This document shows positions 6,039-7,418 of a stretch of DNA of 7,418 nt, piece by piece. The notes below the pieces were generated by a model. It was not told the DNA's origin. It saw only the letters and a list, made by a program, of their open reading frames with translations, and searched no databases. The stretch's first letter is position 1. Every line of letters starts with the position of its first letter. The stretch is taken from the NCBI GenBank assembly GCA_015494735.1, contig WGAQ01000071.1, forward strand, positions 1 through 7,418, read 5' to 3'. The DNA comes from Caldifarciminota bacterium (GTDB lineage Bacteria; Hydrothermota; Hydrothermia; LBFQ01; DSFT01). A program made the position numbers and the translations under genes.

Positions 6039-7418
6039 GTGTGCGGATTCTCCGGAATTGCGGGTGAGGGCGTCGGACTGGAGGAGTCCATAAGACTGAT
6101 TTCCCACAGGGGCCCGGATGCCCGTGGCTTCTACTCTGACGGAGATGTCTCCCTGGGTTTCTGCCGCCTGAAGATACTGGACCTCTCGGACAGGGCCAAT
6201 CAGCCCTTCCAGTACGACAATCTGGTAATGGTATTCAACGGGGAGATATACAACCACAGGGAACTCAGGAAGGAGTTGCGGGAGTACGAATTCCACACCC
6301 ATTCCGATACGGAAGTCCTGATTTACACCTTTCACAAGTTCGGATTCCGGGAAGCCCTGAGAAGGATAGAGGGGATGTTCGCAATAGGGCTCTACGACAG
6401 CAGGGAAAAGAAACTGTACCTGGTGCGGGACAGGGCAGGGATAAAACCCCTTTACTATGCCTTTCCGGGAGGGAAACTGGCCTTTTCGTCCGAAATAAAG
6501 GGACTCCTTCCCCTGCTCGACACTGCCGGGATTAATCCGCAGGCGGTTCTCATGCACCTGACGTTCCTGTTCAATCCCCTCGACGAGACCATAATTCGGG
6601 GAGTTTACAGACTCCAGCCGGGCCACTTTCTGGAGCTGGATGTTCGCTCCGGCCGATGGAAGGTAGAGCCATACTTTGCATATCTGCCGGTGCCCGACGG
6701 GTCCATCGCTCTGGAGGATGCCCTGCGGGAGCTGGAGGGAATAATGGAATCCGTGGTCGAAAGGCAACTGATATCCGATGTTCCCGTGGGTATATTCCTT
6801 TCCGGAGGTGTGGATTCCTCCCTCATAACCTACTATGCATCCCGATTCGGGAATTACAGGGCATATACGCTCATATACGAAAGGGAGCATGTGGAGAGGG
6901 ACATAATAGAGGATGAATCCCGGTATGCACGGGATGTGGCTTCCCGCCTCGGTGTTGAACTGGTGCCGGTGCGTGTTTCTTTCGATGAGGAGACCATATC
7001 GGACGTGGTCTGGCATCTGGATGAGCCGGTGGGGGATGGGGCAGCCATATCCACGTATCTCATCTGCAGGCAAACGGACACCACCGTCATGCTATCCGGT
7101 ATGGGAGGGGATGAGATATTCGGGGGGTATCCCAGGTACAGGGCGTACGAACTGGCCCGAAATTTGAGGGGATTGCCCCTTGGAGCGATTTACCGCATCC
7201 TCTCCGCTGTGGGGATGAGGAGGGGGAGAATGGGTCTGTTTCTCAGAAATATGGAGAAATTCGCCCGGGTCAGGGGCAGGCCCTATCCCTACTACCTCTC
7301 CTACTACGACGATGGCGAGGTGGGGAGGCTGGTATCCAGATGGGAGGAGGGGATGTTCGACCCCTTCACATGGGCCGTTTCCCTGTGGAATAATCTGCCC
7401 GGCGATGAATACCTGAGA
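6039..7418 (+). CDS. asnB: Asparagine synthase (glutamine-hydrolysing)-type amidotransferase, 3' end outside window
   Basis: The frame runs from GTG 6039 to the window edge, 460 codons without a stop; family members usually have about 550-650. The GTG is fixed by the next codon: removal of Met exposes Cys2, the nucleophile of class II glutaminases (CGFSGIAG). The glutaminase domain also shows HRGPD (23-27), RLKILDLS (43-50), NGEIYNHRELR (67-77) and DTEVL (90-94). The synthetase domain has the ATP-pyrophosphatase loop SGGVDSS (255-261), DEPVGD (328-333) and SGMGGDEIFGGYPRY (353-367). All catalytic motifs seen are intact. The enzyme would make an amide on aspartate using glutamine and ATP. Related paralogues amidate cell-surface sugars or peptides, so asparagine supply is likely but not proven, and the symbol is provisional. 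The start lies 22 bases after pheS; it may have its own leaderless transcript as well as read-through. Confidence 0.9.
   Translation, partial: MCGFSGIAGEGVGLEESIRLISHRGPDARGFYSDGDVSLGFCRLKILDLSDRANQPFQYDNLVMVFNGEIYNHRELRKELREYEFHTHSDTEVLIYTFHKFGFREALRRIEGMFAIGLYDSREKKLYLVRDRAGIKPLYYAFPGGKLAFSSEIKGLLPLLDTAGINPQAVLMHLTFLFNPLDETIIRGVYRLQPGHFLELDVRSGRWKVEPYFAYLPVPDGSIALEDALRELEGIMESVVERQLISDVPVGIFLSGGVDSSLITYYASRFGNYRAYTLIYEREHVERDIIEDESRYARDVASRLGVELVPVRVSFDEETISDVVWHLDEPVGDGAAISTYLICRQTDTTVMLSGMGGDEIFGGYPRYRAYELARNLRGLPLGAIYRILSAVGMRRGRMGLFLRNMEKFARVRGRPYPYYLSYYDDGEVGRLVSRWEEGMFDPFTWAVSLWNNLPGDEYLR

Noticed and set aside
6033..7073. 346-codon open frame on the - strand
   Set aside because: It is antisense to the asparagine-synthase gene, whose catalytic motifs are all intact. 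The antisense translation shows no domain.

Overview
The window looks like chromosomal DNA from a Gram-negative-type bacterium. Ribosomal protein L20 and the bacterial form of the PheRS alpha chain make it bacterial. A beta-barrel protein with a peptidoglycan-binding OmpA domain implies an outer membrane. Base composition is close to balanced. Coding strands are purine-rich and lean on AGG (Arg) and ATA (Ile), a pattern common in thermophiles. A thermophilic candidate phylum near the FCB group is my best guess, but the placement is weak. I see no insertion sequence, CRISPR array, tRNA, rRNA or prophage gene.

Layout. Bases 1-363 hold the 3' end of a MidA-family (NDUFAF7-like) methyltransferase on the + strand. 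Next, at 409-1563, is an acyl-CoA dehydrogenase that appears to be leaderless. It converges on a leftward two-gene operon. The first gene of that operon (4370-3906) encodes a small membrane-anchored periplasmic protein that looks like a sensor domain without an output. The second (3889-1604) encodes a 761-residue outer-membrane protein with a barrel, four tandem beta-sandwich repeats and an OmpA domain. A hairpin terminator separates the convergent genes. A 325-bp divergent region (4371-4695) contains promoter-like boxes and a cluster of TTCC/GGAA dyads. To its right, rplT (4696-5058), pheS (5051-6016) and a truncated asparagine-synthase-type amidotransferase (6039 to the window end) run rightward.

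How the genes work together. rplT and pheS form a translation unit with overlapping ends. It lacks the usual infC-rpmI upstream and pheT downstream. The leftward pair is probably an envelope module, with the small periplasmic protein made together with the outer-membrane/peptidoglycan linker. Two start modes are visible. The acyl-CoA dehydrogenase and asparagine synthase genes have a TANNNT box exactly six bases before the start codon and no Shine-Dalgarno sequence, which points to leaderless mRNAs. The rplT and ompA-like genes instead have a strong Shine-Dalgarno nine bases upstream.
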